Of a stretch of DNA of 64,000 bases, positions 54,786-64,000 are shown in pieces; the stretch's first letter is position 1; each line of letters begins with the position of its first letter. The position numbers and the translations under genes were made by a program. The stretch is from Chitinophagaceae bacterium UBA1931 (GTDB lineage Bacteria; Bacteroidota; Bacteroidia; Chitinophagales; Chitinophagaceae): the NCBI GenBank assembly GCA_002337125.1, contig DDFJ01000001.1, positions 1,079,597-1,143,596 of the forward strand, given 5' to 3'. The notes below the pieces were generated by a model that had not been told where the DNA came from, ran no database searches, and was given only the letters and a program-made list of their open reading frames with translations.

Positions 54786-57194
54786 CTAAAACTGCAACGT
54801 GTATTTTTTACCTTTCACTGTCGCAATTTTTCTTTCCTTGCCGCAGTACTTCACTGTAACTTTTCCACCATTCTTCGACATTATTTCAGCATATAATAGT
54901 TTACCTTCTTTCCATTTGACATTTACTTCGAAGCCACCCCTTGCACATAATCCATTTACTTGTCCTGAATCCCACTCATTTGGTAATGCAGGCAAAAGAT
55001 CAATAAATCCCTGATGACTTTGAACAATCATTTCTGCAATGCCTGCGCCTCCACCAAAGTTTCCATCAATTTGAAATGGTGGATGAGCACAAAACAAATT
55101 AGCGTATGTACCACCGCCACTCATTTTTATTACAGCATCGCTTCCGATAAAACGCAGAAGTTTCTTTATAGCATCATATGCCATTTGACCATTTTGAAGC
55201 CGGGCCCATAAATTAATACGCCATGTAATTGCCCATCCAGTTCCTTCATTCGTTCTTATTTCTAATGACCGGCGTACAGCATCTGCAAGTAGAGGTGTTT
55301 TTTCAGATGTTATGGTATTTCCGGGGTAGGCCGCAAATAAATGCGATAAATGTCGGTGATGAGGGTCCACGTCATCCCAATCATAATACCACTCTTGCAA
55401 ATTCCCTTTCCTCCCTATTTGATATGGAAATAATTTTCCTAATTCATTCTTAACCAAAGTTTGCATTTTACCATCCATATTCAATTCAAAAGATGCCTTT
55501 AAGAAATCAGAAAACAATTGCCGTATCATTGCCATATCGGCAGTACTGCCATAAGAAACAGGACCACTGTACCCGGTTTCAGGTATTCTGAAATAATTCT
55601 CTGGCGAAGTGGAGGGTGAAGTGACTAGATAACCTTTCTTATCAGTAGTCAAAAAATCCAGACAAAAATCGACGGCTCCTTTCATGATAGGGAAAGCTTT
55701 GTTGGCAAGAAATTTTCTATCTTGAGTAAAGGCATAATGTTCCCATAAATGAGAACTAAGCCAAACTCCTCCCATTGGCCAACTCGCCCAACTGGCATCC
55801 CCTTCGCCAAAATCACCTACTGGATTAGTCATAGCCCATATATCAGTATTGTGATTGCATACCCATCCCTTACAGTTATAATATTCTTGTGCAGTAACTG
55901 CACCAGATTGCTGTAGTTGTTCAACCAGATCGAGTAACGGACCGTGCATTTCTGACAGATTACCTGTTTCTACTCCCCAATAATTCATTTCAGCATTGAT
56001 ATTTGTTGTGAAGTTGCTGCTCCACGGTGGCCGCACTTCTTCATTCCAGATACCTTGCAGATTAGCTGCAATTCCACCAGGCCTTGAACAACTTATCATC
56101 AGATAACGGCTGAATTGATAGTACAAAGAGATCAATTGATTGTCCGTTTGACCCTTTGCAAACCGATTCAACCTCTCTATAGTAGTCAGATGAAACAGAC
56201 TACTATCGTTAATATTAAATTGAACACGATCGAAGTATTTTCTGAAATCAGCTTTATGACGTTTCAACAACCAGCCATAGGATCTTTCCAATGCGGACCG
56301 CAAATAATTATTGGATAGTTTCAATTCATTTTTACCTTCTTTACCCGGATTCTTGTTAATACCGTTATAACTGGTAGCCATTGATACAAGCAGTATTACT
56401 TCCTTTGCATTAGAGATATGAAGCACACTGTCATTCCATTGCCTTTTGCCATCTGTTGATAAAACTTTCATCTGAGCAATAAAACGCATTGCATTACCAG
56501 TATCCTGAATAATTGCACCAGGCATATTGCCCCTGTAATTTGGCTCCACATGAACAGGACTATAACCCCGCATGATAAGACTGCCCGTTTCTCCTGATTG
56601 TTTATACAGTAATAGACTGTTAAACCTGCAGTCAAAATCAAGCTTGTCATTCCCTTTTGCTGTAAGCCTTATTACAACAACTTGATCAGGATAAGACACA
56701 AAATATTCCCGCTTATATTCTGTGCCATTAATAACGTAACTGACCCGGCTTATGGCATTCTGAATATCCAATTCACGTTTATAACCTATAACTGTACCAG
56801 TATGATGAAAGTTAAAAAACAGGTTTCCTAACGGCATATAAGATTCAGAATATTTCCCTTGCATAAATTTCATGAGCGAATCTGCTTTTCTGTATTCTTC
56901 ATTAAATAATGCTGTACGAACCGGGTTCAAAAATTCTTTTGCACTTGAGTTCATGTGGGGATTAAACGGCCCTCCTGACCACAAAGTCTCTTCATTCAGT
57001 GAAAGTCGTTCTGTATTGGCACCACCGTATATCATCACTCCCATTCTGCCATTGCCCATCGGCAATGCTTCTTCAAAACGTGAAGCTGCTTTTTTATACC
57101 ATAGTTTGAATGCAGGATCGCCTTGTGATCTGAGATAACCTGATAATAAAAAACTTATTAATAAAAACACAGTGCTTTTACATTTCTGTTTCAT
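54786..57194 (-). CDS. GH95 alpha-L-fucosidase, canonical active site
   Basis: An 802-residue exported enzyme (signal peptide to about residue 22). GH95 landmarks are LPMGNGRMGVMIYGG, WSGGPFNPH, GIWNEEVRPPWSSN, NINAEMNYWGVE and FQID710GNFGGGAGIAEM, the usual catalytic-base loop. It removes alpha-L-fucose from glycans. It is a paralogue of the 42336 gene but with the standard DGNFG loop, so the two probably differ in specificity. It stands 77 bases downstream of the GH27/36-clan gene; the 229-base gap before the GH123-N-like gene shows no clear hairpin. Confidence 0.92.
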   Translation of the reverse strand: MKQKCKSTVFLLISFLLSGYLRSQGDPAFKLWYKKAASRFEEALPMGNGRMGVMIYGGANTERLSLNEETLWSGGPFNPHMNSSAKEFLNPVRTALFNEEYRKADSLMKFMQGKYSESYMPLGNLFFNFHHTGTVIGYKRELDIQNAISRVSYVINGTEYKREYFVSYPDQVVVIRLTAKGNDKLDFDCRFNSLLLYKQSGETGSLIMRGYSPVHVEPNYRGNMPGAIIQDTGNAMRFIAQMKVLSTDGKRQWNDSVLHISNAKEVILLVSMATSYNGINKNPGKEGKNELKLSNNYLRSALERSYGWLLKRHKADFRKYFDRVQFNINDSSLFHLTTIERLNRFAKGQTDNQLISLYYQFSRYLMISCSRPGGIAANLQGIWNEEVRPPWSSNFTTNINAEMNYWGVETGNLSEMHGPLLDLVEQLQQSGAVTAQEYYNCKGWVCNHNTDIWAMTNPVGDFGEGDASWASWPMGGVWLSSHLWEHYAFTQDRKFLANKAFPIMKGAVDFCLDFLTTDKKGYLVTSPSTSPENYFRIPETGYSGPVSYGSTADMAMIRQLFSDFLKASFELNMDGKMQTLVKNELGKLFPYQIGRKGNLQEWYYDWDDVDPHHRHLSHLFAAYPGNTITSEKTPLLADAVRRSLEIRTNEGTGWAITWRINLWARLQNGQMAYDAIKKLLRFIGSDAVIKMSGGGTYANLFCAHPPFQIDGNFGGGAGIAEMIVQSHQGFIDLLPALPNEWDSGQVNGLCARGGFEVNVKWKEGKLLYAEIMSKNGGKVTVKYCGKERKIATVKGKKYTLQF

Positions 57195-57271
57195 TATTTT
57201 TTGTGTGTAGCAGTAAGAATTATCAAAAGAATATCTCCATTACCGAAATCCGCAACCGGCTTTAAAAAAGT

Positions 57272-59512
57272 TTATTTAACCTCTTCAAAATCAATCCGCC
57301 AGTTTTCTTTACCTGTTTTTGATGGCAAAAAACTTAAAACGAACAGCTGATTTCTTTTTTCAATTTTTATTTTTTTATTACCTGCCACAGCATTTTTCAT
57401 CTTGTATCCTTCAGGTATATACAAATACAATTCATACATGTCATCTTCTACAACTTTGCTGGAACCGGTTAGAATATGTTGTTTCCACTGTACATCCGAC
57501 AAATCATAACCACCTTGTGATATATGACGGTTTGTGGAAATAATTTGAGGATAATTTCTTTTTTGCCTGATTGAATAGGTCCTTATTTCATCAGGTTGCA
57601 GTGCATCAGCAATAAATTCATTTTTACAAATACCCAGAAATCTTTTTTCCCAGAATTCAAATACCAGGTATTCCTTATGTGTGTCCAGACCAAGTTCAGC
57701 AAAAGAAACTTTCATTGCAGGCATTGCTTGTTTTGTCCAGTTCATTCTTGAAAGCACATTCCAGTTTTCAAAATCACGGTTAATTTCATTGAGCCACCAT
57801 GGGCATACATTACCAAACTGGTCGCCATCAATGGGTGAAGGAGCTGCACCACTTTTAATGCTTTGCAGATTAAAGCCAGGAATTAATGATGTTTTTGAAG
57901 AATCAAAATCATATAACTGGCCCGGAACACTAAATAATACCGGCGAAGCTCTTTTGACTCCCTCCAGGTTACTTTCCTCATTATACACTTCCGGCTTATC
58001 ACTTAACAACAGCATGCAACCCGCAATTGACGCCAGCGATGGCCGAAGTTTGGTTACCGCAAGGCTGACAATTACTTGCTCTGTTTTTTTTACATTTCCC
58101 TTTTCAGCAGGTTTGTAGTGAGGATAAACATCACAATGATCAGGATCGTTTATCCAAACAATACCATTCCAGGAATTATATTGCTGCATTGTAACTGGCC
58201 CGTATCCATCCCCTCCTATACGACATGCATCAGCAAGTCCAACAACCTGTGGCAATACACCCCAGCAGGAGAGAATAAATGTTTCCTTACCCATTTCTTC
58301 ACGTGCAACTTTTAAATAGGCACGTAATACATCATCGGGAGTATAACCTTTATTGATAAAAAAATCCGGATTGCGATTCATATTGTCATATAAATAATGC
58401 CTCAGCTGATCAATCTTTACATATTGCATTCCAGCATCTTTCCATCCTTTGAATATGGGACGAATGAGCGTTTCAACAGCTTCAGTATTCTTTGCATTTA
58501 TAGCATAAGTAATCCATGGCCCTATAGATGGTTTGCCATTTTTATCTTGTATAAACCAGTCAGGATGTTTGGTTGCTGTATCAGTAGCAGTAAAAAAGGC
58601 CCCCATCCAAACTGCAGGTTTAAACCCTGCTTTTTTTACACTTTGTACATATCCGTTTACACCGGAAGGAAATAAATCTTTTTTCCATTTTAACCAGGTA
58701 TTTGCCCCTGTTGCATAATAGCCTCTTGGACCCGAAGTATCTGGCGGAGAGAGATGCCCTTTATCACCTTCACCCTGGTATGCATCATCAATCTGAATAT
58801 AATTAAAACCATAATCAGCAAGTTTTTTTTCTTTCCAAACCTTCAGCAAACTGTTTAAATCATTTTCATTAAATTCTCTGAAATAAGCCCACCATGACGA
58901 CCAGCCTGTAACCGGTTGTTTCCACACTTTATAGGTTCGTGGTTTAAAATAAGATATGCCTTTGTGTTTTTGATAGTATAAGGGCCGGAAACTGATAACA
59001 ATATCATCACCTTTTGCGATAAAGCTGAACGCAGCTGCTTTGCTGTTCATTATAACAGCAGGTTGAATATTTACTTTACTGTTTGACATTTCAATCATCC
59101 AGTCACTCCACCTGTCGTACACTGCATTATTCCGTAAGTTTCTGCTTGCGCTCCCAATTGTTGTACGTATAAGTGGGAATTTTTGTTGTGCAGACGTTCG
59201 TGTTTCAGCAGTAATTGCTTCAGTGCTGCTATTGATTTTTCCCGAAATAATAACATCATTTCCATTAACATGCAGAGTTTGAGTAATCGTACCTGAAGCA
59301 TCTTCGTATATTTTCTTCTCAATTGAAATTTTTCCGGAAGCTTTAATGTATGCACTTACTATAATACTACCGTTATAACGTAATTGCAATAAATTAGTCT
59401 TTTCGTTAAATAAAAAATCACAGGAAGTATTTGTGGGTTCATTTAAATTTTTCTGACCAACACTATTCAGAGAAAAAAACAATGCTATGATAAATATGAA
59501 ATACTTATTCAT
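57272..59512 (-). CDS. GH27/GH36-clan alpha-galactosidase-like enzyme
   Basis: A 746-residue exported protein with a signal peptide (1-19). A beta-sandwich N-terminal domain (about 25-195) is followed by a TIM barrel (about 200-545) with GWSSWWAYF at the start, YIQIDDAYQ, and candidate nucleophile Asp368 in YVKIDQL; IGGDGYG follows near 440. A C-terminal beta domain closes the protein. The clan hydrolyses alpha-galactosides and related sugars. The exact family (GH27, GH36 or a relative) needs a profile search. It lies 113 bases downstream of the LacZ-type GH2 gene. Confidence 0.78.
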   Translation of the reverse strand: MNKYFIFIIALFFSLNSVGQKNLNEPTNTSCDFLFNEKTNLLQLRYNGSIIVSAYIKASGKISIEKKIYEDASGTITQTLHVNGNDVIISGKINSSTEAITAETRTSAQQKFPLIRTTIGSASRNLRNNAVYDRWSDWMIEMSNSKVNIQPAVIMNSKAAAFSFIAKGDDIVISFRPLYYQKHKGISYFKPRTYKVWKQPVTGWSSWWAYFREFNENDLNSLLKVWKEKKLADYGFNYIQIDDAYQGEGDKGHLSPPDTSGPRGYYATGANTWLKWKKDLFPSGVNGYVQSVKKAGFKPAVWMGAFFTATDTATKHPDWFIQDKNGKPSIGPWITYAINAKNTEAVETLIRPIFKGWKDAGMQYVKIDQLRHYLYDNMNRNPDFFINKGYTPDDVLRAYLKVAREEMGKETFILSCWGVLPQVVGLADACRIGGDGYGPVTMQQYNSWNGIVWINDPDHCDVYPHYKPAEKGNVKKTEQVIVSLAVTKLRPSLASIAGCMLLLSDKPEVYNEESNLEGVKRASPVLFSVPGQLYDFDSSKTSLIPGFNLQSIKSGAAPSPIDGDQFGNVCPWWLNEINRDFENWNVLSRMNWTKQAMPAMKVSFAELGLDTHKEYLVFEFWEKRFLGICKNEFIADALQPDEIRTYSIRQKRNYPQIISTNRHISQGGYDLSDVQWKQHILTGSSKVVEDDMYELYLYIPEGYKMKNAVAGNKKIKIEKRNQLFVLSFLPSKTGKENWRIDFEEVK

Positions 59513-59625
59513 TTTTTTTATTTACAACAACACGAATAAAAACTGTAAAAAATATTTACAAAACCAAGTCACTCTTAAAGAAAAAAAACAGATTTCTTTT
59601 ACCAATTTAAAATAACGTTACATCC

Positions 59626-62600
59626 TTATTGGAGAGAGGGCACAATCAAATACTTGTAACTGTAATTTTTATATGGCAAACGGTATTTCTCCAAAGGCCA
59701 GGCCCCCCAGCTATCAATACCCCCCACGCCCATTTGCTGCAAATCAATATTCAGGTGATTGAACTGATCGGGTACCAGTTCGCCGGAATGAAATTGTTGT
59801 TTTTGTTTTCCACTGAATAATTGATCAGGGGCATAATTCAGCACATTAATATTCAGTAAATCATTGACAAAATAAATATTGACTCCCGATCCGTCTTTTC
59901 GTAGAATACTTGCATAACGTACGTCGGCTTTATTTCCACTTTCCTGGGGCCGCACATATGGATAATATTGCTTTTCAATCGATCCACTGTAATTTTCAAC
60001 AAAAGAGCTTGTTTTCCGATCGAAATAATTTTCCCATGGGCCTCTTCCATACCAGCTGATGTTTACAAAATCCGTTGGCAAAGTGAAATGGTTACCAAAC
60101 TTAAATAAAACGGGATAAGTACCATTTTGAGTTTGCATGGTATTTGTAATAAGTAAAGCACCTGCTCCATCCATTTCTATCTGCTGTATATAAACAGCAT
60201 CACCATTTAATATTGTTTTTTCAATTTTTACAGTAAGCCAGCCATCTTTATTTTGCGGAATAACGGTGATGTTTTTTACAGCAGCTTTTGCATTCACATC
60301 CTTCCATACAAGTAATTTATTTTGAAGGTTAGCACCATAATCATTATCGGTTGGCGGACGCCAGAAATCAGGCGATGCAACGGAAAAAAATACCGGGCGG
60401 TTTTTTACTTTATAATCAACAATATTCCCATTTTCTACCTTCAGCGAAAATGTGTTGTTGCTGAATGAATAATTATTTTGCAAATTACTCACAGAAATTT
60501 TTTCAGAAGAAGATTTGTAATCAAATGCCACGGGTTTACTTAACTGAAATTCTTCTGAAGCAAGTTCCGTTGCTGCTGGTAAAATATTTTCAGGATTAAT
60601 AGTTACAGCTCGCACCTGCAAAAAATATTCATTACTTTCTTTATCCTTTATATCTATAACCAAAGGAAATGTTGCTGTTTGCTTTGGCTGAATTGCAAAC
60701 CCATCAATTGTTCCGCTTTTTACTTCGCCACCATTTTTCAATAACCGCCATTCGTATTTAAAGTTTTCAAGTGTACGAAAGAAGTATTTATTGGCAACTC
60801 TTAATGTATTGTTGTTCCAGCTTAATGCTATATGCTGATAAACTTTTCTTACTTCGTAAGCATGTGGATTCCATACACGATCCGGGGCTACTAATCCATT
60901 GCATAAAAAATTATTATCACTAGGTACATCTTTCGGGCCCCAGTCTCCACCATAAGCCCAGAATGTTTTACCATTCTTTTCCTTTTTTAAACCTTGGTCA
61001 ACCCAATCCCAAATGAAAGCTCCCTGTAATGAAGGATAACGTTCAATCACATCCCAGTACTCTTTAAAGTTACCCATACTATTGCCCATTGCATGCGCAT
61101 ACTCACATAGGATAGTTGGCTTAGGTATATTCAATGCAGCCCATTCAAAAGCATCTGGACTAAAGTACATGTTTGAATAAATATCGCTGTTCCAGTTATC
61201 ACCTGCTCGTTCATAGTGAATTGGGCGTGATGCATCAATACCTTTTATCAAATGATACCCTTTGTAGAAATTGTTACCATTACCTGCTTCATTTCCCATG
61301 CTCCACCAAATAATAGAAGGATAGTTTTTATCTCTCAGCACCATTCTTTTCATACGAATTAAATGAGCTTTTTCAAAAAGTGGATTGCCCGCCAATGTTC
61401 TGTCATTATCGTATCCCATTGCATGCGATTCGATGTTTGCTTCATCCATCACGTACAAACCATATTCATCGCACAACTCGTACCAATAACTATCATCAGG
61501 ATAATGACAGGTACGGACAGCATTGATGTTCATTCGTTTCATTTCTAGCACATCTTTCAGCATAGATTCTTTGCTCACCACCTGCCAGTCAATCGGGTCA
61601 ACTTCATGGCGGTTAACACCTTTTATCATAACAGCTTTTCCATTCACTAGCATTTGATTATTCCTAATTTCAATACTGCGGAAACCTGTTTTTCTCCTGA
61701 TAACTTCCTGCAGATTACCATCTGCAGAATATAAATTCAATTGAAGGGTATAAAGATTCGGAGTCTCTGCTGTCCAGCTTTTTACATTGTTAATAGTAGC
61801 AGTAAAACCAATTTCGGTATGCCCCTGTTTTCTTTTCAAATCGTATAATCTTTGGTTTCCTTCCCAAATTTTATTTCCATTTGCATCAAAAAGCTGAGCA
61901 ACAACTTTTGCATTTTGTTCATCGTTGTTCGTTTCGTTCCAAACTTGTACACTCAATTTCAAATCACCATCAGCATAATTATTCCTCAAATCACCTTTTG
62001 CCCAATAATCATAAAAATGCACAACAGGACGGCTGTATAAATAACAATCTCTTGAAATGCCCGACATACGCCAGAAATCCTGGCACTCTAAAAAGCTTCC
62101 ATCACTCCAACGGCGAACATACAAGGTCAATTGATTTTTTCCACTTTTTATAAAATCAGTAATATCAAATTCTGATTCCAGTTTACTGTCTTTTCCCAAT
62201 CCAACTCTTTTACCATTTACATAAAACAAAAAAGCCGATTTTACAGCACCTAGGTGAATGTAAATTTTTTGACCGCTCCATGAAGCAGGAACGTCAACAA
62301 AGCGACGATATATACCTGCTGACTGATCAAGCTTGTCAGGAATATCAGGAGGGTTTGGATTTACAGGATCGAATTCGTAAGGAATGTTTGTATAAATAGG
62401 AATCCCATATCCGTTCTTTTCCATCATAGAAGGCACCTGAATATTATCCCATTTTTTATCATCCACATTTAATGAAGAATAATCTGAAGGCAATTTTTTA
62501 TAATCGCTAGTCCATAAAAACTTCCATGTGCCGTTTAGACTGATAAAACGATCTGATTGTTCTTGTTTGTTTACCTGCGCCCGTTTTTCATTTTCATAAG

Positions 62601-62736
62601 GAAAATAGGCCGATCTCATTGGCATTCTATTAATTTCCTGTATGATTGGATTTTCAAACAAACTGTCTAAATACTGTGCAATAAGTAAATTAGAAATACT
62701 AAGGAAAACAATTGTCAATAAAATTAATTTACGCAT
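59626..62736 (-). CDS. GH2 beta-galactosidase, LacZ type, exported
   Basis: A 1036-residue enzyme, the classic LacZ length, but with a signal peptide ending in LIAQ. Five-domain order: sugar-binding jelly roll (about 60-220), two immunoglobulin-like domains around the TIM barrel (about 345-640), and a C-terminal Bgal_small_N domain (about 750-1030). Acid/base is Glu483 in SMGNEAGN and nucleophile Glu545 in LCEYAHAMGNS. It hydrolyses terminal beta-galactose. The long gap upstream (62737-63075) suggests its own promoter. Confidence 0.93.
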   Translation of the reverse strand: MRKLILLTIVFLSISNLLIAQYLDSLFENPIIQEINRMPMRSAYFPYENEKRAQVNKQEQSDRFISLNGTWKFLWTSDYKKLPSDYSSLNVDDKKWDNIQVPSMMEKNGYGIPIYTNIPYEFDPVNPNPPDIPDKLDQSAGIYRRFVDVPASWSGQKIYIHLGAVKSAFLFYVNGKRVGLGKDSKLESEFDITDFIKSGKNQLTLYVRRWSDGSFLECQDFWRMSGISRDCYLYSRPVVHFYDYWAKGDLRNNYADGDLKLSVQVWNETNNDEQNAKVVAQLFDANGNKIWEGNQRLYDLKRKQGHTEIGFTATINNVKSWTAETPNLYTLQLNLYSADGNLQEVIRRKTGFRSIEIRNNQMLVNGKAVMIKGVNRHEVDPIDWQVVSKESMLKDVLEMKRMNINAVRTCHYPDDSYWYELCDEYGLYVMDEANIESHAMGYDNDRTLAGNPLFEKAHLIRMKRMVLRDKNYPSIIWWSMGNEAGNGNNFYKGYHLIKGIDASRPIHYERAGDNWNSDIYSNMYFSPDAFEWAALNIPKPTILCEYAHAMGNSMGNFKEYWDVIERYPSLQGAFIWDWVDQGLKKEKNGKTFWAYGGDWGPKDVPSDNNFLCNGLVAPDRVWNPHAYEVRKVYQHIALSWNNNTLRVANKYFFRTLENFKYEWRLLKNGGEVKSGTIDGFAIQPKQTATFPLVIDIKDKESNEYFLQVRAVTINPENILPAATELASEEFQLSKPVAFDYKSSSEKISVSNLQNNYSFSNNTFSLKVENGNIVDYKVKNRPVFFSVASPDFWRPPTDNDYGANLQNKLLVWKDVNAKAAVKNITVIPQNKDGWLTVKIEKTILNGDAVYIQQIEMDGAGALLITNTMQTQNGTYPVLFKFGNHFTLPTDFVNISWYGRGPWENYFDRKTSSFVENYSGSIEKQYYPYVRPQESGNKADVRYASILRKDGSGVNIYFVNDLLNINVLNYAPDQLFSGKQKQQFHSGELVPDQFNHLNIDLQQMGVGGIDSWGAWPLEKYRLPYKNYSYKYLIVPSLQ

Positions 62737-63075
62737 AAAATATAAATTGATACTAGAAAACTTGCTGCTGTGAAAACTATTTTACTTAAGAAAAACTGCA
62801 TATAATTAATACGGCTTTTTTTTGCAATCCATTGCTCATAAGATATTTATAGATTCCAACACACAAAACAATAATGACTATTTCTATCATAAGTATTAGT
62901 CTCTACATAGTTCCATATTCTATCAACATCTATCCGTACTTCCATCCCTATTTTTTTACCCCATTTTTTAATCTCTAGCTAGTTGATAAAAAACTATGAC
63001 TTTAAAACAAATCGGTTCTCAGTATAGCCTCTCAAAAAAGGTCTGCCGAAATCAAAGCAATAACAAGACATTTTT
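62737..63075. other. 339-base intergenic region between GH2 and GH97
   Basis: AT-rich DNA with no credible gene on either strand. I see no clear hairpin 3' of the GH97 gene and no well-spaced promoter box upstream of GH2, though a promoter is expected here. Confidence 0.5.
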
Positions 63076-64000
63076 TTACAGCTTACTAGCACAATTAAAG
63101 TAATATGCTAGTTCAGCCCCTGCGCCATCGCCTGAAATTATTTTCACACGCAACGTACAACTATTCAAAAGGGTTATTCCTCCTTTTGGATAACTTGGTG
63201 AAGCAGCCACCGGCTCTGTGCCATCAAAAGTATAATGTACTACAGCATTGGAGGAGGATGTTGTTACAAGCAGTTTTTCTCCCGGAGTAAATTTTCCTCC
63301 ATACTTATTAAAAACCATCTTACTAAAACGAGCGCACCAGCCACCATATGAAAGCATATTAACATTAAGCACATCAGAAGATTTCACTATTTTGGTTACG
63401 AGCTTTGATTGGTTACGATCAGAATGGGAATCGGTATGAATCTCAGCGAACCAGGCGCCTTTACCAAGAAAACTTAAAGAAAGCCGTTTTGTAGAAACGT
63501 TTTTATCATTAGTGATTCCTACAAACCAGGAACCGCTTTTTCTACGGGCCATAGCTGCGCACTGTCCAAATCCCGACATTGGCAATACTTTAGTATCATC
63601 CCATACAAGAGGAACACTTTTAAAAAATTCAGCTTCGGGCATATCTCGAATCCGTTCGGGATGTTCGCAGGGAAGCAGTACAGCCGATGTATAGTTGATT
63701 ATGGTTGCCAGATTGTGTGCACGTGTACCTGCACCGTCCGCTACTCTGTCTGTAGGATTGCACCAGAATGGGCTGTAATCTCCATGACCAGTTAGTAAAC
63801 GGCCAAAAGGATGACGCTGGTCAAGCGAAGCATTTACACCATACTCCTGACCACGGATGCCTTCACGACTCATTTCATTGGGCCATGTGTAATCTGTGCC
63901 GGTAGGTTTATTGCAACCGTGAATTATTACCATCAGGTGATAATTTGCAGCATCCTTTAGCGCATTTTCCATAAATGCTACTTCTTTCATCCCTTCACTG
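63076..64000 (-). CDS. GH97 glycoside hydrolase, C-terminal part, with chitobiase-type tail domain
   Basis: The frame is open to base 64000, so only the last ~308 residues are present; the ATG at 63990 is internal. GH97 marks are LMVIIHGCNKPTGTDYTWPN, SREGIRGQEY, GTRAHNLATIINYTS and PLVWDDTKVLP, matching the family's C-terminal barrel and beta domain. The last ~75 residues (FTPGEKLLVTTSS to the stop, including VVHYTFDGTEPV) look like a CHB_HEX_C-type beta sandwich. GH97 enzymes act on alpha-glucosides or alpha-galactosides. Its position suggests it belongs to the same glycan locus. Confidence 0.85.
   Translation of the reverse strand, partial: SEGMKEVAFMENALKDAANYHLMVIIHGCNKPTGTDYTWPNEMSREGIRGQEYGVNASLDQRHPFGRLLTGHGDYSPFWCNPTDRVADGAGTRAHNLATIINYTSAVLLPCEHPERIRDMPEAEFFKSVPLVWDDTKVLPMSGFGQCAAMARRKSGSWFVGITNDKNVSTKRLSLSFLGKGAWFAEIHTDSHSDRNQSKLVTKIVKSSDVLNVNMLSYGGWCARFSKMVFNKYGGKFTPGEKLLVTTSSSNAVVHYTFDGTEPVAASPSYPKGGITLLNSCTLRVKIISGDGAGAELAYYFNCASKL

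Noticed and set aside
1..64000. CRISPR array, rRNA or tRNA genes, insertion sequence or prophage
   Set aside because: No regularly spaced direct repeats, no structural RNA signatures and no transposase, integrase or phage protein motifs were seen.

Overview
The window looks like a chromosomal segment from a Bacteroidota bacterium, most likely a free-living Chitinophagaceae-type member. The clues are AT-rich intergenic DNA, exported proteins with short signal peptides ending in 'AQ', Tat-type SRRKF leaders on oxidoreductases, promoter-like TAnnTTTG boxes, and family combinations typical of that phylum (DUF1080, Gfo/Idh/MocA, GH95, GH97, S1 sulfatases). Family calls come from reading motifs; no database search was possible.

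Region by region: 1-2583 is most of an FAD/4Fe-4S D-lactate/glycolate-type dehydrogenase, cut by the left edge. 2.8-8.2 kb holds single genes: an L,D-transpeptidase, an exported alpha/beta-hydrolase, a membrane protein, a Tat metallophosphoesterase and a lipoprotein with a bifunctional-nuclease domain. 8.3-29.8 kb is a long minus-strand glycan block. Downstream to upstream it carries GH29, DUF1080, Gfo/Idh/MocA, GH3, GH2, GH38, a sugar porter, a ROK kinase fused to mannose-6-phosphate isomerase, a GntR regulator, a FucP-like symporter, a cupin-like exported protein and GH42. 30.0-35.8 kb has two more Gfo/Idh/MocA proteins (+) and two sulfatases (-). 36.0-41.4 kb is a non-glycan interlude: an orphan histidine kinase, a CAP-domain protein, a small redox-looking cluster (DGC zinc-binding protein, helical protein, Crp/Fnr regulator with an N-terminal Cys cluster) and a ClC channel. 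41.4-42.3 kb is an AT-rich patch with two orphan genes. 42.3-64 kb is a second minus-strand glycoside hydrolase run: GH95, GH35, GH35, GH89, a GH123-N/DUF6067-like protein, GH95, a GH27/36-clan protein, a LacZ-type GH2 and a partial GH97.

Taken together the enzymes could strip alpha-fucose, alpha- and beta-galactose, alpha-mannose, alpha-GlcNAc, beta-glucose/xylose and sulfate from a complex branched glycan. The transporters import the sugars, and the ROK-isomerase fusion could turn mannose into fructose-6-phosphate. The DUF1080 and Gfo/Idh/MocA proteins suggest a parallel oxidative (3-keto) route of glycoside cleavage. No SusC/SusD pair, ECF sigma/anti-sigma pair, hybrid two-component sensor or sulfatase-maturating enzyme lies in the window, so this is not a textbook polysaccharide utilization locus. 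The only local glycan-type regulator is the GntR protein, whose start region carries a perfect palindrome.

The most unusual items are the kinase-isomerase fusion, the DUF1080/dehydrogenase module, the Cys-rich Fnr-like cluster, the secreted bifunctional-nuclease-domain lipoprotein and the orphan AT-rich patch.
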